From positions 1,426,001 to 1,490,000 of the forward strand of contig JAJTTP010000010.1 in NCBI GenBank assembly GCA_023313575.1: 64,000 nt of DNA. Direction: 5' to 3'. Below are positions 1 through 11,400 of this stretch, piece after piece. Under the pieces are notes generated by a model. It was not told where the DNA came from, did no database searches, and saw only the letters and a program-made list of their open reading frames with translations. Within the stretch, counting starts at the first letter, position 1. Each line of letters starts with the position of its first letter. The stretch comes from Eutypella sp. D-1. Its lineage: Eukaryota; Ascomycota; Sordariomycetes; Xylariales; Diatrypaceae. Position numbers and translations under genes: made by a program.

Positions 1-1959
1 GATTTCAGCGATCCCAACTTGAATTCACAAAATGAGGCACAAAGCGTGAGTGGACTGACCCACTCCTCCTTTTGGCTCCCCTTTTATCAAAAACTAACCC
101 CGGAGACAGGAAAAAGAGAGTCCGACGTTCATGTCGACCATCGACATCTACGACATCGCTAGGGACAAGTGGTACCAGCAGCCGACAGTCGCGGGGCCGA
201 TGCAACTCACGCAGGGGTGCGCGGTGGTGGCGGTGGCACAGGATTACTCGAGCTACAACATCTACTACTACGGCGGCTACGACGGGATCAATGCGAACGG
301 GGACTACAACGACGACGTGTGGATCCTGTCACTACCATCGTTCATGTGGATGAAGGTGGCCTCGGGCAAGCCGGAGCACGCGCGGGCGGGCCACAAATGC
401 GTCAAGCCATATCCCGATCAGATGGTGGTGGTCGGTGGTGCCAAGCCGTCGCGCGGCAATAATTTCGATTGTGTCGATAAAAACGTCATGCTCAACTTCA
501 ACCTGACCGATGGCCAGTGGCTTGACTCGTACGACCCGGACGTTTGGTCCAATTACGGCGTCCCGCAGATGATCCACGTTATGATCGGAGGCGACTACGA
601 GGGCGGCGCTACCATGACCACACCAACTCCAACCGGATGGGCCGACCCGGAGCTCGCCTCCGTGTTCGCCACCCCCTATGAGACTTCCAAACTGACGAAC
701 TACTACCCGTACGAACCGCAGGACACCAACGGGAACCCCCGTGAGAAAAGCGACGGCGGCGGCGGCGGGCTGGCCCCCTGGGTCGCGCCCGTCCTCGGCG
801 TCGTGCTGGGCCTAGTCTTCATTAGCGCCGTCATCGTCGGGATCCTCATATACCGCCGGCGGAGGCTGTTGCGGCGCGGTGGCGGGGCGGGCGGCAGCCA
901 ATTCGACGAGAACGGCAACCGCATCACGTCCTGGATCCGCGGCATTGGAACCGACAAGACCGGCACCGTCACCTCGGAAGACACGGCCGCCGCTCAGCAC
1001 GACGACGTGGAGAGCCGTCTCCAGAGCAAGGGCGCGCCGCTGCGCCAGCCCGACATGGCCATGGTCCGCCAATTCCCGATGTCAGAGATGTCGGCAGAGA
1101 CGCCCCCCGTGGAGCTGATGGGTAAGTTCATTTCCTGAAACTATCTCGCTGAATATAGCGCATAGCTTGGCTGCCGCAATCTTTTGTCCTTTTCGGCACA
1201 TTTGTCTTTTCTACCCATTATTTGGCAGCCCCCCTTTTTGAACGGAACCCTCCAACACTAACACGGGCATAACTCCCAGATACCTCGCCGCGCGCCGCGG
1301 AGTTAGGCGACACGGCGCTAACGCCGGTCGAAATTATCAACAAGCACACGCACTTCGGGACGTCGTCGAACCCGCACACGCCGCGGACGCCGACGAACCC
1401 GTCGTCCTCATTCTTCACGGGCAGCGGGGGCGCCACGGCATCGGTATCGCAGCCCGACCACGTGAGCGTGGCCAGCAGCTCGCACCACGGGGGCGGTTAC
1501 GGCGGCCCCACTGGCCTCCACGCCCCGCCCTCGCCCCACCAGCAGCAGCAGCAAGTCTACGGCGGCGGTGGCTCCCTACCCAGGGATTCCATCGACCAGC
1601 ACCGGCCTGACTCGCCCGCCCTGGGCCAGCAGCAGCAGCAACAGCAGTCGACGGGCATGCCGACCATGCCGACCCCAATACGCACCAACACGGGGGGATT
1701 CAGCATCGTGAGCCCCGGCGGTAGCGTCGGTGGCGGGGGGCCCGGGACCCCGCTCATCAGCCCGCCGAGCCCGAGCCTGGGCCGCGACGCCCCAGACTAT
1801 ATCAGCGTGCACAGCAGCAGCCAGGGGGCGGGGAACCGGAGTCTGACAACGGCGGGGTCGGGGGGAGGAGGAGGCGGGGGTAGCTCGAGCGGCAACAGTA
1901 ACAATAACCGGCGGAGCATGTTCCGCGAGAACCCCGATGACCTGGGCGAGATGCGATGA
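1..1959 (+). CDS. Kelch-repeat single-pass membrane protein, 5' partial
   Basis: The gene enters from the left edge, so its start is missing. Exons are 1-45, 110-1121 and 1280-1959. Intron 1 (46-109) has donor GTGAGT, an ACTAAC branch-like site and acceptor CAG. Intron 2 (1122-1279) has donor GTAAGT and CTAAC near its end. The frame is open across both junctions, and the first-visible-exon frame reads into the kelch-like segment (DIYDIARDKWYQQP, then YYYGGYDG and DDVWILSLPSF). The ectodomain therefore ends in beta-propeller blades. A transmembrane helix (about nt 774-858, APWVAPVLGVVLGLVF onward) is followed by a basic stop-transfer cluster RRRRLLRR. The cytoplasmic tail of roughly 330 residues is low-complexity and rich in Ser, Gly and Pro, with two polyglutamine runs (about 1539-1556 and 1627-1647). 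Kelch propellers of this kind mediate protein binding. The exact role is unknown to me. Confidence 0.82.
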
Positions 1960-3019
1960 TGAAACACATATGAAAAAGCCAAAATCCGAAATGGGGTAGG
2001 GCCGGGGGCTTGGACTGGAGTTTTCTCGTTTTTCCAAACGTGTATATGAGGAAGCAAGCAAGCGAAGACAAGACGCACAGAAAGACAAAGGGGCAGAGGG
2101 GAGGAATCAGGAGAGGAAGATTGTCGTTGATGTTACCTATCTTACCCAATTTTGTCATTTAATGGTAATGAAACACACAAACCAACCGGCGTACATTGGG
2201 ACACTTCGGGCAGGGAAAGGGAAGGGAGATCTCGGGCGAGGGGAGCAAACCAAGTCGGGCGCGTACTTTTTCCAAGGCCAGCAAGCACAGCCAGTCGAAT
2301 CGTTAGGTTAACGCTGTTTTTCTTCTGTCTTCCCTAGATACCACACACACACACATATAGCCACATATAGCAAAACCTCTCACTACTTGATCATCATCGT
2401 CGCCACCATCGTCGTCGTCATCATCACACACTAGCTGACTACACATGCAAACTCGCAATCACAACTCATTCGCGTCATATCATATCTCGGGCGTCCTTTT
2501 CTTTTGTTTCCTCAACAGGGAAGTGGGATGGATGGTTGGATGGATGTCCGGAAACCAGATATGTTTCCGCTCCCTGATTCAAGGGGTCATCTATCATAAA
2601 GAGTCTGGAAAGTGAGGGAGAGAAGCGCGGGGAGGTCAAGCGGATTTTGGCTATTATTTTGTCGTCTGAGCTTTTTTTCTTTTCGGTACATATATAAATC
2701 GATTTCTTTGCTTTACTATTTTCTGTCAGAACATGATTAAATTCACCATAAAGTCGTCATTTCCCTCAGGACCTCCATTGGGGAGACCATCCACCTACTG
2801 TATCGTGACTGGGGCGGGAAAACTTTCCCTTATGCCTCCCATAATATTCTTACAGTTGTTGCAAAGTAAGTAGAAGTTTGGCATAGTTCGGAACAGATGA
2901 ACGGTCTGGCCTGATTTTGACGCCCTTCAAATAATTCCGATTGATGAACTCCTTGGCCATCAGGAAAGCGCGAGCCCCGGGGTATATATTTAACTAAAAC
3001 ACGGAATGGGGCCGAGACA
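1960..3019. other. Convergent intergenic region, no gene seen
   Basis: This lies between the stop codons of the kelch gene (+) and Eaf7 (-), so it should hold both 3' UTRs. A CA dinucleotide run sits at about 2342-2354, and short CATC/GTCGTC runs at about 2390-2425. No reading frame here has coding character. Confidence 0.6.
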
Positions 3020-4051
3020 TCACTTCCGTCCCCTCTTCCCCCGTCCGCGCCCGCGACCCCTTCCCCTCGTCGTGGAGCCTCTACTCGCTTTCGCAGGAGG
3101 GGCCTCATCTTCGGCATCACTGTCTTCCTCCTGCTCCTCTTCCTCCTCGTCCTCCTCCTCTTCATCCTCCCCGTCCTCTTCCCCATCCTCTTCTTCCTCT
3201 TCCTCTTCCTCATCGCCGCTCTCCTCAGGCTCCGGGTCCACGCTCTCGGCCTTGGCCTTCGCAGCGGCGCGCTTCCGACTTCGCGCGCCCCTCGCGGTTC
3301 GCGCCGCCGGGCTGCTGGGGAAAGGCGTCTCCTGGTCCGTGTCCTCGACGGTGCTCGCACGCGTCTTGGTGGCGGTACTACCGGCCACGCTCGACGTGTC
3401 GGCGGCGGCGGCGGCGGCGCCTCGTTTCCGTTTCCTCGTAGGAACGACGGGGGCATCAGCGTCCCACTCGGCGGGCGACGAGGGCGGGTCATTGGGGCCG
3501 GCGAGGCGGCGGGAAAACATGTCCTCGTGGAAGTCGTCGGGCGGTAACTCGAAGTCGCGGTAGAGCTCCTCGAAAAGAGCGCTCGCGCCCGCGCCCGCGC
3601 CCGTGCCCCCGTCGCCGACGACCCCGGCAGCCTCGCCCCGGTAGATGTTGTCGCGGTCGTCGATGATGTCGAGGTCATACTGAGTACGCAGCTTGGCCCA
3701 GATGCTGGGGATACGGGTGTGAGCCTCGACGTCCGGGTCGAAGCCGTGATTCCGTAGGTGCTCGGATATAGACAGCATGCGGAAGTGCTTGTGCATCCCC
3801 GTAGGCTTCCATCTTATGATGGCCTTGAAGAGGGAGGATTCCTGGTCAGCTGTCCATAGGTTACCCAGGACCTCGGCGTCGGGCGGGTAGTTGTGCTTGT
3901 TGTTAGATGTGGTGGTAGCGGCTGGTGTGGCGGGTGTGTCGGCGGCTTGCGGGGTGTCTACATCGACAGAATCCTCATCGCGTAACGGTGTCGGTGTCTT
4001 GGGCGTTGACACGCTCGCTAAGCTGCTTCTCGCTTTTCGTTTCGGCGGCAT
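3020..4051 (-). CDS. EAF7: NuA4 histone acetyltransferase subunit Eaf7 (MRGBP/CT20 family)
   Basis: This is a single-exon gene of 343 codons. The start was set at the ATG beginning MPPKRKARSS (4049-4051); an open frame extends 28 codons upstream but is poorly structured. The Eaf7/MRGBP domain lies at residues about 55-145: LGNLWTADQESSLFKAI, then IRWKPTGMHKHFRMLSI, LRNHGFDPD and IPSIWAKLRTQYDL. The C-terminal half is disordered. It has an Ala-rich segment, a long Glu/Asp block and a final Gly/Arg stretch ([15 protein letters not shown]), as is common for fungal Eaf7. Known family role: with Eaf3 and Eaf5, Eaf7 forms the TINTIN module of NuA4, which acetylates H4/H2A during transcription. It is divergent from the gamma-tubulin complex gene across 643 bp. 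The long plus-strand Ser-rich frame opposite it is an antisense shadow of the Glu-rich codons. Confidence 0.9.
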   Translation of the reverse strand: MPPKRKARSSLASVSTPKTPTPLRDEDSVDVDTPQAADTPATPAATTTSNNKHNYPPDAEVLGNLWTADQESSLFKAIIRWKPTGMHKHFRMLSISEHLRNHGFDPDVEAHTRIPSIWAKLRTQYDLDIIDDRDNIYRGEAAGVVGDGGTGAGAGASALFEELYRDFELPPDDFHEDMFSRRLAGPNDPPSSPAEWDADAPVVPTRKRKRGAAAAAADTSSVAGSTATKTRASTVEDTDQETPFPSSPAARTARGARSRKRAAAKAKAESVDPEPEESGDEEEEEEEEDGEEDGEDEEEEDEEEEEQEEDSDAEDEAPPAKASRGSTTRGRGRGRGRGKRGRK

Positions 4052-4694
4052 TGCGAATGTGGGTGTGATTGTGATGATGGTGTGTTTGACGCTGGATTGA
4101 GACGATCCCTCGGCGATCCGTGGATGATGGTGCAAGATAAAGCGTTTAATCGAAATGTACGTGTTCCCAAGGAGCGGATGCGCGAGTGCTGATGGTATGG
4201 CAAGACCTCGGGAGTGGACTCTGCAGCGAATATAATAGCGGATTATGGGATTTGATATTGATGAAGATGGGAAGATTTAACTAATCGCTGATCGCATATG
4301 CAGCATACTTAGGTACAATAAAGCTCCCCCGGAGCTTCTGTGTTCTAGCGCGTAATCCCTGCTCTAAGTTACCAGGTACCTACTAGGCGGCTCGGCGCGG
4401 GGCAGCCTGTTCATAAGTAGCATCTACGAAGTACATACCTACCACGCTGGAACAACCTCATTGTACTGTCAATTTAGGTACTTACACAGGTACTGAGTTA
4501 AGCGCGTCGATTCGTCGATCGAGACTTCATCAACCAAGTCGTCAAGTCCACGGGTATAAATCACTTAAGCCTGTCTACCTACCTCCTAAGAAAGACCCTT
4601 CAGTCTTCTAATGTGGTCAAATGCCATTTCATTCGACACTGTCTCCAAATGAGCTTCATATGTCTCCTCTCATATCACAAGTCGAGTCGCATAA
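4052..4694. promoter_or_regulatory. Divergent promoter region between Eaf7 and GCP6-like genes
   Basis: These 643 bp separate two head-to-head start codons and must carry both promoters and 5' UTRs. The region contains the recurrent motif TACGAAGTA at 4425-4433, followed closely by TACCTACC. No specific transcription-factor site can be assigned from the sequence alone. Confidence 0.5.
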
Positions 4695-7643
4695 ATGGCG
4701 GACGGGGACCCTTCTGATGTCTTCGCATTTCCCGATTTCGAGAAGCCATCTAAGTGGTTGAAATTGGAGCCCTCCTTGAATCAGGACAGTCCCTTTTTCT
4801 CACTCGATGCTCTGACTTCACATGATAGTAGTCTGGCCAAGACTGCCGACGATGTCAAGCCTTTCAGCGGCCATGTCAACACCGAGCCCTCCACCGTTGA
4901 TCAAGATGGATTCTTTAAGCTGCCCCCTCTATTCGAGCCTCTGGCCACAGATGATGAGCAGGAATCCGATCAGGGTCCTAGCTCCCCTGCTCTGACGCCG
5001 CTTCATGACACTAACTTGCCTGACCTGGATGTCTTAGACGATGAATGGTTCCAGGATTCGGAGCTGGAGCCCCCTGCTGCCGAATTCAAGACCTGGGATG
5101 GCTTCCTCATGCCGGAGATACCGGAGCCCATACCCCGTTTCATCACGGAAGCTGGCCCAGCGGTTTATGAAGCTGCGATGTCCTCGAAGAAGGACCCTTT
5201 GAGCTTGAAGAATACGGACCGCAACGTTATCCAAACGAATCCCTTCGTCGCAGCTTTGTGGGGTCTCGCCCTTGGTCGAGGTTCCGTTTTCTTCTTTTGG
5301 GACGAGAAGACCGTATCCTTCATCCCGAATCTTGGCAAGATGAGGATACCAGGCTATTCATTCAACGTTCTACAAGGTGTGATAAATGCCTGTCTCCAGT
5401 GTGGGACAATATCCCGGCTCTTGTCAATCCATGTTCGGAAGGCCTACAGATCTCACCCCAGCCCGGTCCGAGTCGCTCTGGCGAAGGCTATTGACACCGT
5501 CCTTCTCGTAGCGCAGACAAGACTCGGCGAAAAAACGAAGCAGGTTCGCTCCCTGCTGCAGCTACAGGCCATAATACAACCCGTTCGGGCAGTCCTAACA
5601 TATTTCCATGCCCTGGTCACTAAGGTGTCGCGCCTCAAAACCGACGAGCAAGTGCTGTCCATCGTGTTCAACGAAACTAGGACCCTCGAGCACGTCGACG
5701 GGCTTCTCGCCAGCGTCATGCGAGAGGTCCTGACGCGCATCTCGGAGCCTTGGACGGACTTCGCCGAAAAATGGATTGGGGTCAGGGATGAGGAGGGTGT
5801 TCCACTAACAAAGGAAGGGCCGGGGAAGAGCTTCGTCAAGGTCGAACCAGTTTCTTATCTGGACGACTTCGGCGTCGAGGTTGAAGAGTTAGACTATATT
5901 CTAGATCGTAGTAGGGTGCCCAAATTCATCCCGGACGAGGTAGCCTCAAATATGTTTGAGGCGGGCAAAACTCTACGGTTACTACGTATACACCATCCAG
6001 AACACCCGCTCTGCCGGCAGAGCTTGATAACATCGAGTCGGCCACCAGCGCTGCGGTGGCAATTCGACTGGGAAACCATCAGGAGTCATCAGGAGAGCGT
6101 CTCGAGTTATGAGAATTCCATGGCACAAAAGATTCAACGGCGAAATCCTGCAATAGGCAGTAGGCTTGAAGTGATGGGGCAGAGCACTACTTACGACAGA
6201 TACGACATGGAGTACTTTGGACTCGGCGAGACCGAGCTCGAGGCTAAGCTCCTGGCCTCGATACAGGCGTTAGACGTGCCTCCAAATCTCTCCGACGAGG
6301 ACGACAGCCTATCCCAGTTATTACGTAGCCGGTTACTCGAGGATGGCGGTGGTCCGCAAGAGGATGTAGTGGTTTTTACGCCACATTGGTCCGTGATACC
6401 GATCCACTCATTCAGTCCCTTGATCGCGGCTCAAGCACGGCTGATCAACCGGGAATACATGAAGCTTATATTCGGTACCCACCGATTACGCGACCACCTA
6501 GCCATCCAGAAGCAGTTCCAGCTCCTCGGAAATGGCATGTTCTGCAGCCGGCTCTCCCACGCGCTATTCGATCCCGAGATGGACACTGCCGAGCGGCAGG
6601 CGGGCGTCGCTCTCCAGGGCGGCAGCATGGGCCTCAGACTGAGCGGTAGAGAAACCTGGCCTCCCGCAAGCTCCGAGCTGCGTCTCGCCTTAATGGGCGT
6701 CCTCACCGACACCTACCTCCCGCCGTCGTCGTCAGCGGCAACAAGCGGACCGGACGACGCGGAAAAGCCGGCCTTGCCGGGCGACATCAGCTTTGCCGTG
6801 CGGGATCTCTCCCCCGAGGAGATCGAGAGGTGCATGGACCCGGGGTCCCTAGAGGCGCTGGATTTCCTGCGCCTGTCCTACAAGACTCCCGCGCCGCTGT
6901 CGCCCGTCATCACCCCTGTCATCCTCATGAAGTACGACCGGATCTTCCGGCTGCTCCTGCGAGTCCTCCGTATGCTCTACGTCGTGGGGCAGACCTCGCG
7001 GGACGTGCTGTCGCACTCGTCCAAGTGGGAGGACGAGGCCGGGGGGGAGAATGTGCCGCTGCGCTTCAACCACGAGGCGAACCACTTCGTCACCAGCATC
7101 GCCTCGTACTTCCTCGAGACCGGCGTCGAGGCGCCCTGGCGCCTCTTCGAGTCCTGGCTCGACGTCGCCGACGCCGACACCGCCGGTCGCGTCGTGGGGC
7201 CCGACGAGCTGCGCGCCGAGCACGAGCGCATGCTCGACCGCGCCATGCACACCCTGCTGCTCCGAAAGCGCCAGCAGGCCGTCATGCGGCTGCTCGAGGA
7301 CATCTTCACCTCGATCCTAAGGTTCTCCCGGCTCACGCGCCTGGCGAGAAGGGGGAGGAGCGCTACCGCGGTTAGTAAGACAGGGGAGGGAGGAGGAGGA
7401 GGAGGAGGCGGGGCAGACCCGTCGTTCAGGGAACTATACGATGGCTTCAAGAAGAAGGTCGACGTCTTCATCACGGTGTGTCGCGGCCTCAGCGAGAAGG
7501 CCGGCCCCGTGAGTCAGCAGCAACAACAACAGCAGCCGGCAAAGGGCGCCGGCAGCGGCAATGCGGCGAGGGAAGAGAATACTATCGATAGACTCCTGAT
7601 GAAGCTGGAGATGTCGGGTCATTATGCCCAGATCAAGATCTGA
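4695..7643 (+). CDS. Gamma-tubulin complex component, Spc97/Spc98 family, GCP6 (Alp16)-like
   Basis: This is an intronless gene of 982 residues. The N-terminus has the fungal signature FAFPDFEKPSKWLKL and FFSLDAL. Residues about 180-370 match a GRIP1-like helical domain (NPFVAALWGLALGRGS, IRRLLS-type helices, YFHALVTKVS, EPWTDFAEKWIG). The C-terminal part resembles the gamma-tubulin-binding GRIP2 region: INREYMKLIFGTHRLRDHLAIQKQFQLLGNGMF, LLLRVLRMLYVVG, and NHFVTSIASYFLETGVEAPW. Family members assemble gamma-tubulin ring complexes at spindle pole bodies and other nucleation sites. I favour GCP6/Alp16 over GCP4 or GCP5 because of length and N-terminus, but the paralogue call is tentative. Oddities are an eight-glycine run (about nt 7387-7410) and a seven-glutamine run (about 7516-7536) inside the C-terminal domain. 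The gene converges on dcl1. Confidence 0.88.
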   Translation: MADGDPSDVFAFPDFEKPSKWLKLEPSLNQDSPFFSLDALTSHDSSLAKTADDVKPFSGHVNTEPSTVDQDGFFKLPPLFEPLATDDEQESDQGPSSPALTPLHDTNLPDLDVLDDEWFQDSELEPPAAEFKTWDGFLMPEIPEPIPRFITEAGPAVYEAAMSSKKDPLSLKNTDRNVIQTNPFVAALWGLALGRGSVFFFWDEKTVSFIPNLGKMRIPGYSFNVLQGVINACLQCGTISRLLSIHVRKAYRSHPSPVRVALAKAIDTVLLVAQTRLGEKTKQVRSLLQLQAIIQPVRAVLTYFHALVTKVSRLKTDEQVLSIVFNETRTLEHVDGLLASVMREVLTRISEPWTDFAEKWIGVRDEEGVPLTKEGPGKSFVKVEPVSYLDDFGVEVEELDYILDRSRVPKFIPDEVASNMFEAGKTLRLLRIHHPEHPLCRQSLITSSRPPALRWQFDWETIRSHQESVSSYENSMAQKIQRRNPAIGSRLEVMGQSTTYDRYDMEYFGLGETELEAKLLASIQALDVPPNLSDEDDSLSQLLRSRLLEDGGGPQEDVVVFTPHWSVIPIHSFSPLIAAQARLINREYMKLIFGTHRLRDHLAIQKQFQLLGNGMFCSRLSHALFDPEMDTAERQAGVALQGGSMGLRLSGRETWPPASSELRLALMGVLTDTYLPPSSSAATSGPDDAEKPALPGDISFAVRDLSPEEIERCMDPGSLEALDFLRLSYKTPAPLSPVITPVILMKYDRIFRLLLRVLRMLYVVGQTSRDVLSHSSKWEDEAGGENVPLRFNHEANHFVTSIASYFLETGVEAPWRLFESWLDVADADTAGRVVGPDELRAEHERMLDRAMHTLLLRKRQQAVMRLLEDIFTSILRFSRLTRLARRGRSATAVSKTGEGGGGGGGGADPSFRELYDGFKKKVDVFITVCRGLSEKAGPVSQQQQQQQPAKGAGSGNAAREENTIDRLLMKLEMSGHYAQIKI

Positions 7644-8417
7644 CAACCTCCCTCCCGATTCAGTTTTGCATGATACCCCATTATAACAAGAAAAATAAGA
7701 AATCCTATTGACTGTGGGTTCTTTTAATCTGGAAACTTAAAGTCATTCGGTCCGTCCACCGGTTGTGAGACTCGAACGAGCTGGACTCTATGCTCGTCCA
7801 GATACCTCCCACCCCGAATAGCAACAACCATAGGTATAAAACTTTGGATCGTAGGCAAAGCAGAGTGAGAGCACGTTGATACCAAGCTACGGATAAGGGG
7901 GGGTTTTTCCAAGGAGCAGCTAGGTAAGAAACGTAGTTCACCATAGGTAGACTTTAGCAGAGTTCTACGTACTTATTATTGATTCACTGAAAACCCTCCA
8001 CGAGCTGATACACACATATGCCACTGATGGAAATATCGACTGCTATAGCTGAAGAAGAATCGCATTCTAGAATCGCAGGGTACTGGCAACTGAATCTATC
8101 TATCGTATGTGCACCCCGTCTGAGCCAGACCCTCGAATCATTACCGCGCGGTGCCGGGTAAACCGGACGCAATGCGCCATTCATGATACGTAACCATCAT
8201 CTCTAGATGAAGTCAGAATAAGCTATTGAGAAGAGAAGACAAGGCCCAGTTCCGATGCGAAGATCGATACAAGCGAGCAGACCACGGGCATTGTCTTGAA
8301 ATAGAAATCTAGCTCAAGCCCAGACAGAACGAGTCTGCAACCGTATATGCCGCTTTCTATAAAAAAAGAAAAGTGATCAAGATTTCCGCAGCGTAACGAA
8401 CCAGTCGCCTCCTCTCC
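7644..8417. other. Convergent intergenic region between GCP6-like and dcl1
   Basis: Two stop codons face each other across 774 bp. The region should contain both 3' UTRs. I see no gene and no repeat in it. The small open frames at about 7705-7944 lack any recognisable sequence. Confidence 0.6.
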
Positions 8418-11400
8418 TCAGATAGCGGTTCCATGGGCAGACAGGTCCACGGCGGGGCCAGCGTCTCCTCCCGCGTCCTCCGCGGTCGCGATCTTCAGCT
8501 CGCAATCGCAGCCGAACTCGCGTCTGTAATCGGCGGGGGCGAGGTCCTTGAGGCGGGCGAGCAGCTTCTTAGCGGCAGCGATCTTGGCGTAGCGGCCGCT
8601 GGCAGCGACGGCGTGCTCGCGGACGCGGCCGTGGACGAGGGCGCCGCATACGACCTGGGCTTTGGTCCCGCCGCCGCCTACGGGAGACGCAGCGGCCATG
8701 TCCTCGACGAGGAGCCTCCAGTGGTCGCAGCCGAGCCGGCGCTGCAGGGTGTGCGCGAGGTGGGTGACGGGGTGGCGGGCGGCGAAGCTGTCGTAGAGGC
8801 GCATGTTGGTGTCGCGGAAGTAGGGGAGCACGTGCGTGTCGAAGAACTCCCGCACCCGCCCCAGGTCGAACCCGCTGTCCACGAAGACGGCCGCCACGTA
8901 CGACTCCACCACGTCCGGCAAGCATTTGGGCGGCCTCTGGACGTCGATCCAGTAGTCGCGGGCACGGGTGCGGTCTGCGGGCTCCGAGGGGTCCGAGGGG
9001 TCCTTCTCTTCTTCTGCCTCAGATCGGGCCCGCGCCTTGATCTCGGCCTCGGCCTGCTCCCGCGCCTCCGTCACCTCGATCACGTAATCCGCGACCTCGC
9101 GCTGGATGGCGCCGCTCATGGTGACGAGATGGCGGTGCAGCTCGAGCTCGACGCAGAGGCAGCCAAGGAACTGGTTCGAGACCATGGCCATGCGGTGCTC
9201 CGTCAGCCACTGGGGGTCTGCCTCGGGGAAGCGCCGGAACAAGTAGTCCACGCAGGTCATATCCAGCAGCGCATCCCCCAGAAACTCGAGCCGCTGGTAG
9301 CTCGGGATACGCTCCCACACCGTTCCATACGACCCGTGCGTAAATGCTGACCGCAGAAGCCGCGGGTATCGGAATCGGTACCCCAGTTTCGCCTCCACCC
9401 GCTCCACGAGGTCCTCATGAACCGCCGTAGCCGGCGCTGTTTGCCAGTCAGGGGTCTTGTAGGCTGCGAGGAAGTCATCGAACTTCATCATCCTATGGAA
9501 GTCATGGTTGACCAGCTTAGTGACAGCTTGGATTGCCATATCGATATTCTTCGACTCCCAGGTTGTGAGATATGCCGCGCCAATTATCGCCTCGCCTACG
9601 TCGGCGATGGTCTTATCGGCAAGCCTGTGGACTCCCCTACCTAGGCCCTTCCTACCCAGGATACTGGTGTTCTGTTTACCCTTGAGCAGTTCAAGACCCT
9701 CCGGGTACCAAACCCGTCTGTTGAAGGCCTTAGATCGGATTGACTCCTGGAGCTTCAGCTCAAGTGCATTGTTGAAGAGATTCTGATTGCAGACCATAAC
9801 CATGCGGTCGACGTGGTAGAAGTACTCGTCATTTTCAGGCATCTGCACGAAGAGCGAGATCGTCGTACTCATCTTGAGGAACGAGTCCCCAAGGAACTCG
9901 AGTCTCTCGTAGTTCCGCCCCATGCCCCTCTGGAAATTGACCTGCTCCTCTGCATGTTCGTCGCTATTGTCACTGTCCTTTGTCAACGCTTCGAGTGCTA
10001 AATCCGGCCGGATTTCAAGACCGAGTGATTTGCAGGCGTCGAGCGCAATCAAGTTGTTTTCTAATCGGAAGATGATGGCTGGGAGTGTATAAGCCATAGC
10101 GACAACGTCCGCGGGCAACTAAAATTTTTTAGCTATTTTTCGTCACATGAATATAAGATGTTAAACTTACCGCGGACAGCTTCAAGGTCTGTAGTACCAG
10201 ATAGCACTTCAAGTTTGCGGTGTCGATCTTCTCGAACTCGTCCAGCAGGTTCCGACGCAACGGTATAAACTCTGCTTCCACGACCGGCAGGTCTTCCCGA
10301 ACCGCAATCCTTGCCCGTGACTTTGACCAGAGACTAACGCTATAATTCCAAATGTCCCATTTCGCTTCTCTTGCAGCCTTTTTGGTGCTGTGTCCTGCAG
10401 GTGCTGTAGACAGCTGCGCATCTGTCGGCTTTAAGTCGTGTCGCCGACCGACTGTGTAGAATTTCCGAGAGCCGTCGTAAGGATCGGTCACAAACCTATC
10501 TTCAAAGACGTGGTCTGGTTGATCCTCCCATTCAATATCATCTGGGGTCGCATGAACCAAAGACATGCATGCCCAGTCAATCAGCGCGTGCGGGGCGGTT
10601 TTGCATGCAGCAAAATCGAACTCATGCGCATTCAGTAGGGGAACGAGAAAGTAAGGCATCTTCTCGGCTTCGGACTTGTATTCCTTGCTAAATATATCCC
10701 GGAATATTCTTAACGTGAACGCGTTTAAAACATCTATCTCATCTGACGATGTGTCTATCACAGAGCCTAGAGGGATGCATTCCACCTCGGAGGTGCGTTG
10801 GTTGCCAAAAAATAGGGGGAACTTGGCCACAGCTGGGAGAGGCTCTCTCGTCAAAATCGCGAGAGGCCGAGAAGGTCGATCTAGAGCAGTGGAATTTCTC
10901 AGCCGCAGTACAGTGGCGAAGAGACTTGTGGGCATGCCGCGATGGTTCCAGATGTCGGGCTTGACGCGCATGGTATATTCGGCTTGCTTCTTCGAGCTTA
11001 AGGCCAAGTGTGCGTTACGCATACTCGGGAGCCGTTCCACATACACCGGACGTAGGTCGTCATCTAGGAAACCGTTCTTGTGAAGCTTGAGGCATGCCTT
11101 GAAGGCGGCCGAGCATTTTGCAACCTGTTTCGATGGCGCAAAAACACCCATCATCCGGGAGACTGGAGAGGTGTCCGGGAGAAGCACCTCGCATATAAAC
11201 TCCGTGCCTACATTTGACACGGTGTACTGCGGTGTGTAAGTGACGTCTAAAGGATGAGGTAGTGACGACACAAAATTCGCAAGCACGACGAGGCTGTATC
11301 GGTAGGTCAACATCGCGCCCGTTCTGGGGATTTGGTATGTCGGCAGCCGGGTCTGGCCAACCCAGTGATCCATTGCAAAATCGCTGCCCCTGATGAGCCG

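Noticed and set aside
3006..3563. Plus-strand 185-codon Ser-rich frame
   Set aside because: Antisense to the Glu-rich tail of Eaf7 (GAG/GAA read as CTC/TTC and shifted to Ser codons).
7741..7860. tRNA-like sequence with GACTCGAAC on the minus-strand pattern
   Set aside because: No matching acceptor stem, D arm or anticodon stem could be drawn around it.
8433..9350. Plus-strand 305-codon frame
   Set aside because: Antisense to dcl1 exon 5, which encodes intact RNase III and dsRNA-binding segments on the minus strand.
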